DNA of 64,000 nt, from NCBI GenBank assembly GCA_951802425.1, contig OX637799.1, positions 1,302,001-1,366,000 on the forward strand, in the 5' to 3' direction. The translations under genes were made by a program, and so were the position numbers. Below the pieces are notes generated by a model. The model was not told the DNA's origin. It ran no database searches and was given only the letters and a program-made list of their open reading frames with translations. This DNA is from Clavaria fumosa. Taxonomy: Eukaryota; Basidiomycota; Agaricomycetes; Agaricales; Clavariaceae. This document shows, in pieces, positions 10,661-23,000 of the stretch; position 1 is the first letter of the stretch; each line of letters begins with the position of its first letter.

Positions 10661-13600
10661 GTCCCTGTGCCTGCTGCAAGTATACCCCGATATACTATCT
10701 TGCAGTGGAGACATACCCAAATTGGGGCTGAGGTGAAGGAGGAAGTGAGACTGGCAGAGCGCCTAACCAGAGTGCGGCCAGAAGTGCAGAAACATGTGCC
10801 ACGAGAGCTAGCCATCCAGGTGCACTTGAAAGCTTTCAGCACTGGCAAAGGGACCACAATGAAGGCCCTTGTTGACTCAGGGTGCACCAACTGCTTCATG
10901 GATTTGGAGTGGGCAAAAGGAGTGGGACTGGAGCCATCTCTCCTGCTGAACCCAATCACCATGTACAATGTGGATGGGATGCAGAACAGGAATGGAAAGG
11001 TCTGGTATGGGATAGAGGTGCTGGTGAGAGTTGGTGACCACCAGGAGCAGATCCACTTTCTGCTGGGAAAGACCCAGTCCCACAAGGTCATCCTTGGGCA
11101 TGACTGGCTCAAGCGGCATAACCTGGATATCGACTGGCAGAAGGCAGAGCTGAGCCTTACCCACTGCCCCCCACAGTGTTCCCCATCCCCTCAAGCCCCT
11201 GCACCTCTGAAAATGAGTACCCTCGCATCCACAAGTATTCTGGACACCCGTTTTCCCAACTCTGGCCCTACCCCCGATTGGCCCAGCTGCTACCCTTTGG
11301 TGTTTAGTGAAGCAAAGTGGGATGAACTTCCCCGCTCCTGACCAGACTTCAATATTAAGATCAAGTTCAAAAAGGACCCTGAGCACCTCTCTTCCAAGCT
11401 GTATTCTTTGACACAGCAGGAGATGGTGGAGATGAACTGTTGGGTGGATGAGCAGCTTGCTTCTGGACGAATCCAGCCCTCAAAATCCCCATATGCCAGC
11501 CCCTTCTTCTTCAAACATGAGAAGGACAAGTTGCGGCTGATCATTGACTACTCGAGGCTGAATGCACACCTGATCAAGGACAAGTACCCCCTCCCCTCCA
11601 TCCGAGACACAGTGGATGTGCTTAAAGGAGCGTCGATCTACTCTAAGATTGATGCAAAGGGAGGTTTCCCATCTATGCAGGTCTGGCCTGAGCACCAGCA
11701 CTGCTGCGCCTTCCTGACACCCTGTGGACTCTTCGAACCAGCTGTCATGTGGTTTGGACTGCAGAATGCCCCTGCTACCTTCCAACGCTTCATGAATCAT
11801 GTGTTGAGGGAGTAGATTGCAGGAGGACATGTGAAGGCCTATGTGGATGATGTCATTGTGTTTGCAGAGGACTTGGCTACACACCAGTACTGAATAGATT
11901 GGGTCTTGAGGAAGTTTGGAGAGAATGGGTTGTGTCTCAAACTCAGTAAATGTGAGTTTGAGAAGAGTGAGATCATCTTCCTGGGGATGAAGATCTCCCA
12001 CAACAGACTAGAGCATGATCCGGCCAAGGGTGTGGCAGTCCAAGATTGGCCATGTCCTAAGAATGTGAAGGATGTCCAGAGGTTCAATGGGATGCTGAAC
12101 TACCTCCGCTGGCACATCCCGAATCTTTCTGCCCAGGCAAAGCCACTCTTCTGGCTGACTGGGAATGTTCCATGGAAATGGGAGGAGGAGGAGGAAGCAG
12201 CCTTCTGAGATCTCCATCAGGCACTTGTATTGGCCCTGGTCTTGGCTCTGCCTCAGGACAAAGGGAGATGGAAGGTAGAGACAGATGCAAGTAACCTGGC
12301 AACTGGTGGAGTGCTCTCGCAGCAGCAGACAGATGGAACCTGGAGAGTTTTTGACTATATCTCCAAGGCCCTCACTGCAGCTGAGAAGAACTATGACATG
12401 TATGACAAGGAGTTCTTAGCTGTGATTTGGGCACTTCGTGAGTGGCAGGCATACCTCATTGGAGCAGATGAGATGATTGAGATCTGGACAGACCATGCAA
12501 ACCTCCAGTACTTCCGGAAGCCCCAGAAGTTGAAACCAAGACAGGTCCATTGGGTTGGGGAGCTCCAGTGCATTGACTTTGAGATAAAGTATTGCACTGG
12601 CAAGTCAAACACAAAGGCAGATGCACTCTCCTGGAGACCAGACTATGGAGAGATGGTGGAGGAGGATGCACCGGTGCAGGTTTTCCCAGAAACGGAAGTG
12701 TGTGTGTCATTCACATCAGAAATGGAGATGCTACTCCAGAAAAATAGCATGGTACACATACAGAAGCCAGAGGAGCTTGATGATGAGTGGACACGAGATC
12801 GTGCTGGACTCTGGCAAAAGGGGATAGTCACTTGGGTCCCCCTAGGAGCTCGTGAGGCCGTTCTCGAGTTTGAGCATGACCTCCCTGCTGCTGGACACCC
12901 TGGGCCCCGGAAGTTGAGAGCAGCACTAGTGAAGGGTTATTGGTGGCCGGACATGGTAAAAGATGCGGATCGGTATGCCCAGGGGTGTGAGACATGCCAG
13001 CGGACGAAGCCCGACCATACCAAGCGTGCTGCCCCACTGCACCCCCATCTGGTGCCCGATGGTCCCTGTTCGGTGATCTCATGGGACATAGTTGGTCCCC
13101 TCCCCCTCTCCCATGGACATAATGCCATCCTTGTTATTGTCGACAAATTCATGAAACGGACACTGCTCGAAGTGATCGGGCTCGACCTCACAGGACTTGG
13201 AGCAGCGCGTCTCCTCCGGGATCGAGTGTTTCATGACCATGGAGTCCCTCATAAGGTTGTGAGTGACTGAGGCTCCCAGTTTGTGTCTCAGTTCATGAAG
13301 GAGTTCTACTCTATGATCTGAGTAAAGGCAAACCCAAGTACGGCCTTCCACCCACAGACTGATGGACAGACAGAGTGGGTGAATCAGGAGATGGAGATCT
13401 ATCTCTGGGCCTATGTGGACCACCTCCAGGATGATTGGGCTGAGTGGTTGTCAACTGCTGAGTTTGCTCTTAACAATCGTGAGCACTCCATGATAGGACA
13501 GACACCTTTCTTCCTCAATTATGGATGACACCCTTGGAATGGGGGACTCCGCCCACCTTCTGAGGTGAACCTGGCAGCAGATGAGTGGATGGCTAAGCTC

Positions 13601-14155
13601 ATGGAGTCCCGAAGAGCAGCCAAGGAGGCGATGGAGAAAGCGGCAGCAGCAATGAAGAAGAGCTACAATAAGGGGAAATGCCCGAGTTGGGAGTACTCTG
13701 AGGGAGATTTGGTCTGGCTGGATACTAGAAACCTGAAGATGGACCGGCCCTCTAAAAAGCTTGACAACAAGAGAGCAGGCCCCTTTGCAGTTGAGGAGAA
13801 GGTGGGACCTGCTGGGTATTGCCTCAAGCTCCCTCGGGCCTGGCACATCCATCGGGTCTTCAATGAGTTGCTGTTGACACCATACCATCCCCCTTCCTTC
13901 CCTTCCCAGAATCTACCTCCCCCTCCACCCCCTACAATTGAAGATGACCACCTGGAGTATGATGTGGAGGCAATCCTTGATGTCAAGAAGGTGGGGCATG
14001 GGGTGAAGTACTTGGTGAAGTGGTTGGGATACCCAGTGGAGGAAAACACTTGGGAGCCCCGTAGGAACCTCACCAATGTAGCGCTGCTGCTCCGGGACTT
14101 CTTCCTTGCCCACCCTGACAAGGCCAAGCTAGCTGGTCGAGATGCCCAGCCTTAA
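10660..14155 (+). pseudogene. B1 pol remnant with chromodomain
   Basis: Same domain order as A1. Open pieces: protease to RT start (10550-11341, ending at a TGA); RT 11408-11815, ended by a TAG just before the YVDD (11839-11850); RNase H to integrase 12230-13270; integrase C-terminus and an intact chromodomain 13565-14155 (VKYLVKWLGYPVEENTWEP). Several TGA stops at 13268-13530 interrupt the integrase core. Not functional. Confidence 0.82.
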
Positions 14156-14166
14156 GAGGGGGGTGA

Positions 14167-14451
14167 TGTTAGGATTGCTTACCTAAGCCATCCCAAAGGA
14201 GGAGTTGTGGAGAAATTAGAGAAGATTGTTGGAAAGTCACATGACCTGTGGTGGAGGATTACATAATTGGGAGATCACATGACTTGGGCCTGGGCGCATC
14301 ACATGATCTGAGAGGTCCGAACGTGGGAACGCCGGCAAATGCCGAAGCGTTCGCTATATACTACGTCTTTTCCATTCTTGTACCCTTTTCCCCTTATCTT
14401 AGTATTGTCGTCATGACCTTACACTTAAGTTGTGTGAGACCCAGTCTGATA
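14167..14451 (+). repeat. Family B LTR at the B1/B2 junction
   Basis: 285 bp, preceded by the polypurine tract of B1 and followed directly by the pre-protease part of B2. It differs from the LTR at 8892 at roughly 10% of positions, so the pair is old or comes from two different elements. Confidence 0.8.
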
Positions 14452-17400
14452 GATATACTACACTGTATCTTGCAGCAGAGACATACCCGAATTGGGGCTG
14501 AGGTGAAGGAGGAAGTGAGGCTGGCAGAGTGCCCAACCATGGTGCAGCCAGAAGTGGGGAAACGCATGCCATGAGAGCTAACCATCCAGGTGCACTTGGA
14601 GGCTCTCAGCACTGGCAAGGGGGTTACAACAAAGGCCCTTGTTGACTCAGGATGCACCAACTGCTTCATGGACTTGGAGTGGGCAAGAAGAGCGGGACTG
14701 GAACCATCTCCCCTGCTGAACCCAATCATGATGTACAATGTGGATGGGTCACAAAATAGAGAGGGTAAAATCCAGTATGGAACCGAGCTGCTGGTGATGA
14801 TGGGTGACCATCATGAATGGATCCACTTCCTGCTAGGGAAGATCCAAACCCACAAGGTCATCCTTGGGCATGACTGGCTCAAGTGACACAACCCCAACAT
14901 TGACTGGAAGAAGGCAGAGCTGAGCCTTACCTGCTGCCCCCCACAGTGTTCCCCAGCTCCTCAAGCCCCTGCACCCCCAAAAATGAGTACCCTCGCATCC
15001 ACGAGTATTCTGGACACCTGTTTTCCCAACTCTGGCCCTACCCCTGATTGGCCCAGTTGCTACCCTTCAGTTTTTAGTGAAGCAAAGTGGGATGAACTTC
15101 CCCGCTCCTGACCAGACTTTGATATTAAGATCGAGTTCAAAAAGGACCCTGAGCACCTCTCTTCCAAGCTATACTCACTGATGAGGGCAGAGATGGTGGA
15201 GATGAACTGTTGGGTGGACAAGCAGCTTGCTTCTGGATGAATCCAGCCCTTGAAATCCCCATATGCCAGCCCCTTCTTCTTCAAACATGAGAAGGACAAG
15301 CTGCAGCCGATTATTGACTACTCGAGGCTGAATGCGCACCTGATCAAGGACAAGTACCCCCTCCCCCACATCTGAGACACAGTGGATGTGCTTAAAGGAG
15401 CATTGATCTACTCCAAGATTGATGTGAAGGGAGGTTTCCCATCTATGCAGGTCTGACCTAAGCACCAGCACTGCTGTGCCTTCCTGACACCCTGTGGACT
15501 CTTCGAACCAGCTGTCATGTGGTTTGGACTGCAGAATGCACCTGCCACCTTCAAGCACTTCATGAATCATGTGTTGAGGGAGGAGATTGCGGGAGGACAT
15601 GTCTGGGCTTATGTGGATGATGTGATTGTGTTTGCAGACGATTTGGCAACACACCAGTATTGGATGGATCGTGTCTTGAGGAAGTTTGGAGAGAATGGGT
15701 TGTGTCTCAAACTCAGTAAATGTGAGTTTGAGAAGAGTGAGATCATCTTCCTGGGGATGAAGATCTCTCACAACCAGCTAGAGCATGACCCAGCCAAGGG
15801 TGCAGCAGTCCAAGATTGGCCATGTCCTAGGAATGTGAAGGATGTCCAGAGGTTCAATGGGATGTTGAACTAGCTCCACCAGCACATCCTGAATCTTTCT
15901 GCCTGGGCAAAGTCACTCTTCCAGCTGACTGGGAATGTTCCATGGAAATGGGAGGAGGAAGAGGAAGCAGCCTTCTGAGATCTCTGCCAGGCACTTGTAT
16001 CGGCCCCAGTCTTGGCTCTGCCTCAGGACAAAGGGAGATGGAAGGTAGAGATGGATGCAAGTAACCTGGCGACTGGTGGAGTGCTCTTGCAGCAGCAGAC
16101 AGATAGAACCTGGAGAGTCATGGACTATATCTCCAAGGCCCTCACTGCAGCTGAGAAGAACTACAATGTGTACGACAAGGAGTTCTTGGCCATGATTCAG
16201 GCACTTTGTGAGTGGCGGGCATACCTCATTGGATCAGATGAGATGATTGAGATCTGGATGGACCATGCAAACCTCCAGTACTTCCGGAAGCCCCAGAAGT
16301 TGAAACCGAGGCAGGTCCATTGGGTTGGAGAGCTCCAGTGCTTTGACTTTGAGATAAAGTATTGCACTGGCAAGTCAAATACAAAGGCAGATGCACTCTC
16401 CCAGAGACTGGACTATGGAGAGATGGTGGAGGAAGATGCACCAGTGCAGGTTTTCCCAGAAACAGAAGTCCATGTGTCATTCACATCAGAAATGGAGACA
16501 CTACTCCAGAAAAATAGTGTGGTACACATACAGAAGCTGGAGGAGCTTGATGACAAGTGGATGTGAGATAGTGCTGGACTCTGGCGAAAGGGGATAGTCA
16601 CTTGGGTCCCCCTAGGAGCTCGTGAGGCTGTCCTTGAATTCGAGCATGACCTCCCTGCTGCTGGACACCCTGGGCCCCAGAAGTTGAGAGCAGCACTGGT
16701 GAAGGGTTATTGGTGGCTGGACATGGTGAAGGATGTGGATTGGTATGCCCAGGGGTGTGAGACATGCCAGAGGATGAAGCCTGACCATACCAAGTGTGCT
16801 GCCCCACTCCACCCCCACCCTGTTCCCAATGGTCCCTGGTCAGTGATCTCATGGGACATAGTTGGTCCCCTCCCCCTCTCCCGTGGACATAATGCCATCC
16901 TTGTCATCATCGACAAGTTCACAAAATGGACACTGCTCAAAGTGATCGGGCTTGACCTCACAGGACTTGGAGTGGTGCACCTCCTCCAGGATCAAGTGTT
17001 TCGTGACCATGGAGTCCCTCACAAGGTCATGAGTGACTGAGGCTCCCAGTTCATGTCCCGTTTCATGAAGGAGTTCTACTCCATGATTTGGGTAAAGGCA
17101 AATCCAAGTACAGCCTTTCATCCACAGACCAATGGACAGACAGAACGGGCAAACCAGGAGATGGAGATCTATCTCCGGGCTTATGTGGACCATCTCCAGG
17201 ATGACTGGGCTGAATGGTTGTCCACTGCAGAGTTTGCTCTTAACAATTGTGAGCACTCAGCAACAGGACAGATGCCTTTCTTCCTCGATTATGGACAACA
17301 CCCTTGGAATGGGGGACTCTGCCCCCCTTCAGAGGTGAACCCAGCGGCAGACGAGTGGATGGCTAAGCTCACGGAGTCCTGAAGAGCAGCCAAGGAGGCA

Positions 17401-17725
17401 ATGGAGAAAGTGGCAGCAGCGATGAAGAAGAGCTATGATAAGGGGAAGTGCCCAAGTCAGGAGTACTCTGAGGGAGATCTGGTCTGGCTAGACACTAGGA
17501 ACCTGAAGATGGACTGGCCCTCTAAAAAGCTTGACAACAAGCAAGCAGGCCCCTTCACAGTTGAGGAGAAGGTGGGACCAGGAGGATACTGCCTCAAGCT
17601 CCCCCATGCATGGCGCATCCACTGTGTCTTCAACAAGCTGTTGCTCACCCCTTTCATTGCCCCCTCCTTCCCTTCCCAAAATCCTCCACCGCCTCCCCCC
17701 ACCACAATTGATGATGACCACCTGG
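14452..17725 (+). mobile_element. B2: family B element lacking leader and gag, pol remnant
   Basis: Starts abruptly with the pre-protease stretch (CILQ.RHTRIGAEVKEE), so gag and leader are missing. Then come decayed protease (14640), RT (15517-15873, YVDD at 15611), RNase H (16012-16566), integrase (16684-17382) and the GPY/F region (17401-17725), with many TGA stops. At 17725 element C is inserted; CCTGG (17721-17725) recurs at 32582-32586 where the chromodomain sentence continues. Pol is inactive. Confidence 0.85.
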
Positions 17726-17958
17726 TGTAAGGCTATAGGCCTTTTCTATTCTTTTATTACATAATATACATACTATAATAGTCTACTAGCATAGCCGCTT
17801 AGGCCATGCTTACATCAGCGGCCCCTAGAGGGCCGCTCACCTATATATATATATATATCGCATCGTGACTGTACAGAGAGGGTAGATCCCTCTACATAGA
17901 ACTACCATACTCAATATACAGTTGAGTCCAGTTCTTTTGAGGGATAGAAAGTATTACA
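17726..17958 (+). repeat. C 5' LTR
   Basis: TGTAAGGCTATAGGCC..GAAAGTATTACA, 233 bp. It contains a strong hairpin (AGCGGCCC 17817-17824, GGGCCGCT 17830-17837) followed by an alternating TA run (about 17842-17858) that may act as TATA element. Confidence 0.9.
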
Positions 17959-17995
17959 ACTTTTTTGAACCTTCAACACAACGAGTGTGGCTAGA

Positions 17996-18935
17996 AATGG
18001 GTTACACCCATATAGCCGCGCAGAAGAAGCACAACAGGAAGGGAGGAGAAACTCCTCCCTTGGTAGGACCTCTGCACGACACAGGCGTCGTGCAGCCAGA
18101 GGGAATAGGACCCTCTGTCGAGCCCAGCGGTGAACCCCCGCTAAGGGCTGACGTGGCGTCACCGGCCCCTGACGACGGCATTAGGTCCGAAACGCCGTCG
18201 ACATGTGGCAATCGCCACGAGGAGGGCGCCACAACGCGCCAAGTCACTGGCGAAGCGCCATCGCTCGAGAAGGCCGGACCTTCAAAAGGAAAGGGCAGAG
18301 AGCCCTTAGAAACCTGCGAGAAGTGGCCGCAAGAGCGGTCAAGCTCGCGGGCTCCCTCCAATAGTGGAGATGAGCCCACAGCGATAGCGCAAGCTAACGC
18401 TGTAGCCGAGAGACTCTCGGACATTCAGGCGGAACTTTCCCGCCAGGACGAAGAGTTTGAGGCTCTTGTAAGGGTGATGAAAAATCGCCAAGCCACTATT
18501 CGGCAACAGCTAAGCGAGGAGGCTACCCATGTTAGGCGGGTGCTGGACTCGCTAGATGAGCAGGGAACCGCGCTAGCGGCTCCCTTACGGCGGCAACGCT
18601 GTGATTCGGTGGAACCCGAAGTGGGGCCTGCCCCGCCGAGTCAGGCGCCAGCCGACCGCGAGGAAGGGTGGCGAAGGGAGAACCGCGTGGATGGTTCTCG
18701 AACCCCTGGCGAACAAGGAATGGAGGGCGGTAGCCCTCGAGAAATAGCGGGGCCGGAGCTGCGGCTTATGTCGCGCTACCCACAGCTGGGCCACAGCTGG
18801 GTCAGCGAGAGCCAACGGGCCGGATGGGTCTGTTTGGATGGATGGAACCGCCCCAGAAGGGGCGGGAGATTACTCGGGAGGTGTCCCCGAGTTCTACAAG
18901 CTACCAGAGTGATGTATTACATTGCTACCTCGTGA
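17996..18935 (+). CDS. C N-terminal ORF, coiled-coil protein (part of gag?)
   Basis: ATG at 17996 (MGYTHIAAQKKH), about 313 codons to TGA at 18933. The first part is Pro/Gly/Ser/Glu-rich and without known domain; residues about 130-215 form a likely coiled coil (AERLSDIQAELSRQDEEFEALV and onward). The frame stops next to the start of the gag frame, which is in +1 relative to it. It may be the N-terminal part of gag separated by a 1-nt indel or by a programmed frameshift; I cannot decide. Function unknown. Confidence 0.55.
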
Positions 18936-19687
18936 TAAAACCTCGCTATTGCCTGAGGCAATAGCTGAGATTAGGGGGATTAAGATTGACCCCCCTGAGC
19001 TTTATGACGGACGAGACGACCTTGTCATCTGGGAAAGGTGGCTCGATGGCCTCCTTAATTACTTCTACTTCTATAGAGTAGTCGGCCCACAGTTGGAGCA
19101 CCAACGTGTTATGCTAGCGGGGTCACGTTTAAGCGGAATAGCCGCTACTTGGTATACCCAAGAAGTAACGGGTCTATCCTGTGCTCCTCGAAGGTGGACC
19201 TTCGAGGAATTGATAACCGCTATGTTTAAGCGGTTCCTGACCGAGGTAACGGCGCAGAAGGCAGTGGATGCCTTCTATCAGGTGAAGTTTACAAAGGCGA
19301 AGGGCGCCTTGGGCTTCTGGAACGAATTGGCCCAGGCGGCAGAGAGAATGCTCACCCCACCTGACGCCGGTACGATGAAAAGGCAGTTCCTTAACGGACT
19401 GCCTAACGAGATGGTGGAGGCCATCTTCAAAACTTGCGCGATTAGCATCGAGTTATCCTCGGTTGAGGATATTATCGACGCTAGTCGCCAAGTGGAAGCG
19501 ACCCTCCACTACCTCCAGCAGCAGAGGGCGGTGCCTTTGGTAGGGAACCAGGCAGGTCCCAAAGGAAACCCGCCTACAGGCAGAGTGCCTGTGGGGCAGA
19601 GGTTTGTGAGACTGCAGCTGTATCGGCCGCACACAGACCGTAGGCCAGGGGAACCTGTTCCCCTGCGGATCGACTGCGCGCGAGACG
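18913..19687 (+). pseudogene. C gag, capsid part, interrupted by A2
   Basis: Retrotransposon gag domain: LVIWERWLDGLLNYFYFYRVVG followed by an Ala-Thr-Trp-Tyr motif and a Phe-Leu-Asn-Gly-Leu-Pro sentence, typical of gypsy capsids. It opens after TGA at 18910-18912; no ATG at the start, so it is probably a continuation of an upstream frame. At 19687 A2 has inserted. Removing A2 and one AGACG copy joins this frame directly to 25589 without a stop. Confidence 0.78.
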
Positions 19688-19992
19688 TGTCAGACTTAGT
19701 CTCACAGTTCACACAACTTAACGTAAGGTCGATGATGATGATACTAACATAAGGGGAAAAGAGTACAAGTAAGAAAATGACAAGGTATATATAGCGAACG
19801 GTTCGGGAGTTGCCGGCGTTCCCACGCTCGGACCCCGTGCGTCACGTGATGCGTCCAAGCCCGGGTCACGTGATTTTCCCATTATGTAATCCACCACCCA
19901 TTCGGGTCACGTGACTCGTCCGCAAACTTCCCACAACTCTTTCACAATCCTTTCTTGGCCTTTCCGACCTGCTTATGTAAGCGATCCTGACA
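19688..19992 (-). repeat. A2 3' LTR (left end)
   Basis: Preceded in the element by the polypurine tract AAGAGGGGGGTGA (minus strand, 20005-19993). It carries three CACGTG boxes, TATA box and the RNA-start motif. Confidence 0.92.
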
Positions 19993-20003
19993 TCACCCCC
20001 CTC

Positions 20004-23000
20004 TTAAGGCTGGGCGTCTCGACCTGCCAACTTCGCCTTGTCAGGGTATTGCTGGAAGAAGTCCCGGAGCAACAGTGCAACATTAGTGAGGTTGCGGCGA
20101 GGTTCCCAGGTGTTCTCCTCTGCAGGGTATCCTAACCACTTCACCAAATACTTCACTCCTCGTCCAACCTTCTTGACATCAAGAATTTCCTCCACCTCAT
20201 ACTCCAAGTGGTCGTCGTCAATCGTGGGGGGCAGGGGTGGAGGCAAGTTCTGGGAGGGGAAAGAGGGAGCAATATACGGGGTGAGTAGCAACTCATTGAA
20301 AACCCGGTGAATGCGCCATGCTCGGGGGAGCTTGAGTCGGTATGCTGCTGGTCCAACCTTCTCTTCGATAGTGAAGGGTCCAGCCCGCTTGTTGTCAAGC
20401 TTCTTGGATGGTCGATCCATTTTCAGGTTCTGGGTATCCAGCCAGACTAAGTCCCCCTTTGAGTATTCACGGCTCAGGCGCTTTCCTTTATCATAGCTAG
20501 CCTTCATCGCATCTGCCGCCTTCCCCATTGCATCCCTGGCTGCTCTTCGGGATTCCATGAGCTTGGCCATCCACTCGTCTGCTGCAGGGTTCACTTCAGA
20601 AGGCAGCCGGATACCACCATTCCAAGGGTGCCGGCCATACTCCAGATAGAAAGGTGTGAATCCAGTGGCTGAGTGCTCATGGTTATTGAGCACGAACTCG
20701 GCTGTGGATAGCCACTCTGCCCAATCATCCTGTAGATGGTCAACATAGGCCCGGAGATACACTTCAACCTCCTGATTGACCCGCTCTGTCTGTCCATCTG
20801 TTTGTGGGTGGAAGGCAGTGCTCAGGTTCGCCTTAACTCCAATCATCCCATAGAACTCCCTCATGAATCTGGACACAAATTGGGTTCCCTGGTCACTCAC
20901 AACTTTCTGCGGGACTCCATGGTCGCGGAAGACCTGGTCTCGAAGGATCTGAGCAGCACCAAGTCCCGTGAGGTCAAGGCCAATAGCTTCGATGAGAGTT
21001 CGTTTTGTAAACTTGTCGACAATGACAAGGATCGCATTGTGACCACGTGAGAGGGGGAAAGGCCCAACAATGTCCCAAGAGATGACTGCCCAGGGGCTCT
21101 CAGGGACAGGGTGCGGATGGAGCGGAGCAGCGCGCCTGGTACAATCAGGCTTGATTTGTTGGCATGTCTCGCATCCACCTGCATACCGATTGGAATCCTT
21201 CACCATGCCCACCCACCAGTAGGACCTCAGCAGAGCCGCCTTCAGTTTCCGTGGGCCAGGGTGCCCTGCGATGGGGAGGTCATGCTCAAAGGTGAGCACT
21301 GCCTCATGTGCTTCTGGGGGCACCCAAGTGATTTCTGCCTTCCGCCAGAGTCCCATCCAATCTCTCGTCCACTCATCATCAAGCTCCTCCGGCTTCTGCA
21401 CATATACCACACTGTTTTTCTGGAGTAGCATCTCCATCTCCGATGTGAACGATGTGCAGGTCTCAGCCTCTGGGAAGACCTGTACTGGTGCATCCTCCTC
21501 CACCATCTCTCCATAATCTTGCCTCTGTGAGAGCGCATCAGCTTTCGTGTTTGACTTCCCAGTACGGTACTTGATCTCGAAGTCAAAGCACTGGAGCTCT
21601 CCAACCCAACAGACCTGCCTCGGTTTCAACTTCTGGGGCTTCCGGAAGTACTGGAGGTTAGCATGGTCCATCCAGATTTCGATAGTCTCTTCCACCCCAA
21701 TCAGGTAAGCCCGCCACTCGCGTAGTGCCCGGATTACAGCCAGGAACTCCTTGTCGTACACATCGTAATTCTTCTCAGCTGCAGTGAGGGCTTTGGAGAT
21801 GTAGTCTACAACTCTCCAAGTCCCATCCACCTGCTGCTGTGAGAGAACTCCTCCAGTGGCCAAGTTGCTCGCATCCATTTCTACCTTCCATCTCCCTTTG
21901 TCTTGTGGTAGAGCCAAGACTGGGGCTGATACTAGTGCCAGGCGGAGATCTTGGAAGGCTGCTTCCTCCTCTTCCTCCCATCTCCACGGGACTTTCCCTG
22001 TCAGCCGGAAAAGTGGTTTTGCCCGGGCAGAGAGGTTCGGGATGTGCCGGCGGAGGTAGTTCAGCATCCCGTTGAATCTCTGTACCTCCTTCACATTTTT
22101 CGGTCTGGGCCAGTTACGGATCGCTGCACCTTTAGCTGGGTCATGCTCTAGATGGTTGTGGGAGATCTTCATCCCCAGGAAGAAAACCTCACTCTTCTCA
22201 AACTCGCACTTGCTGAGTCTGAGACACAGGCCATTCTCCCCAAACTTCTTCAAGACCCGATCCATCCAATACCGATGTGTAGCCAAATCCTCTGCAAACA
22301 CTATAACATCATCGACATAGGCTCGGACATGCCCCCCTGCAATCTCTTCTCTCAACACATGGTTCATGAAGCGCTGGAAGGTGGCAGGCGCATTCTGCAG
22401 CCCAAACCACATAACTGCCGGTTCGAAGAGTCCACGAGGCGTTAGGAAGGCACAGCGGTGCTGATGTTCTGGCCAGACTTGCATTGATGGGAAACCTCCT
22501 TTTGCATCAATCTTGGAATAGATGGTCGCCCCCTTTAACACATCCACAGTGTCTCGTATGAGGGGGAGGGGGTACTTGTCTTTGATTAGATACGAGTTCA
22601 GCCTAGAGTAATCGATGATCGGCTGCAGCTTGTCCTTCTCACGTTTGAAGAAGAAGGGGCTTGCATACAGGGACTTCGAAGGTCGGATTCGTCCAGAAGC
22701 TAGCTGCTCATCCACCCAGCGATTCATTTCCACCATCTCTTCTTGCGTCAGAGAGTATAGCTTAGAGGAGAGGTGTCCAGGGTCTGTTTTAAACTCGATT
22801 TTGATATCAAAGTCAGGGCGGGAGCGGGGGAGCTCATCCCACTTTGCTTCACTAAAAACCAAAGGGTAGCGGCTAGGCCAATCAGGGGTAGGGCCAGTGT
22901 TGGGAAAGCAGGTGTCCGGGATACTGGCTGAGGCCAGGGTACTCGCTTTTGGTGGAACTGAGGGTCGAACAGGAGACCGGTGGCTGTGTGGGGAGGAGGC

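Larger units (their letters stand above)
8892..14451 (+). mobile_element. B1: chromovirus of family B, heavily decayed
   Basis: 5' LTR 8892-9180, PBS 9182-9192, leader, gag remnants (9746-10660), pol remnants (10660-14155), polypurine tract, then an LTR at 14167-14451. The organisation is the same as family A, but the LTR starts TGTTAGGATT and ends CTGATA, and the gag linker differs. No matching target duplication flanks it (left ATGAT, right GATAT), and the right LTR runs straight into the protease region of B2. The right LTR is probably shared with, or belongs to, B2. Confidence 0.82.
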
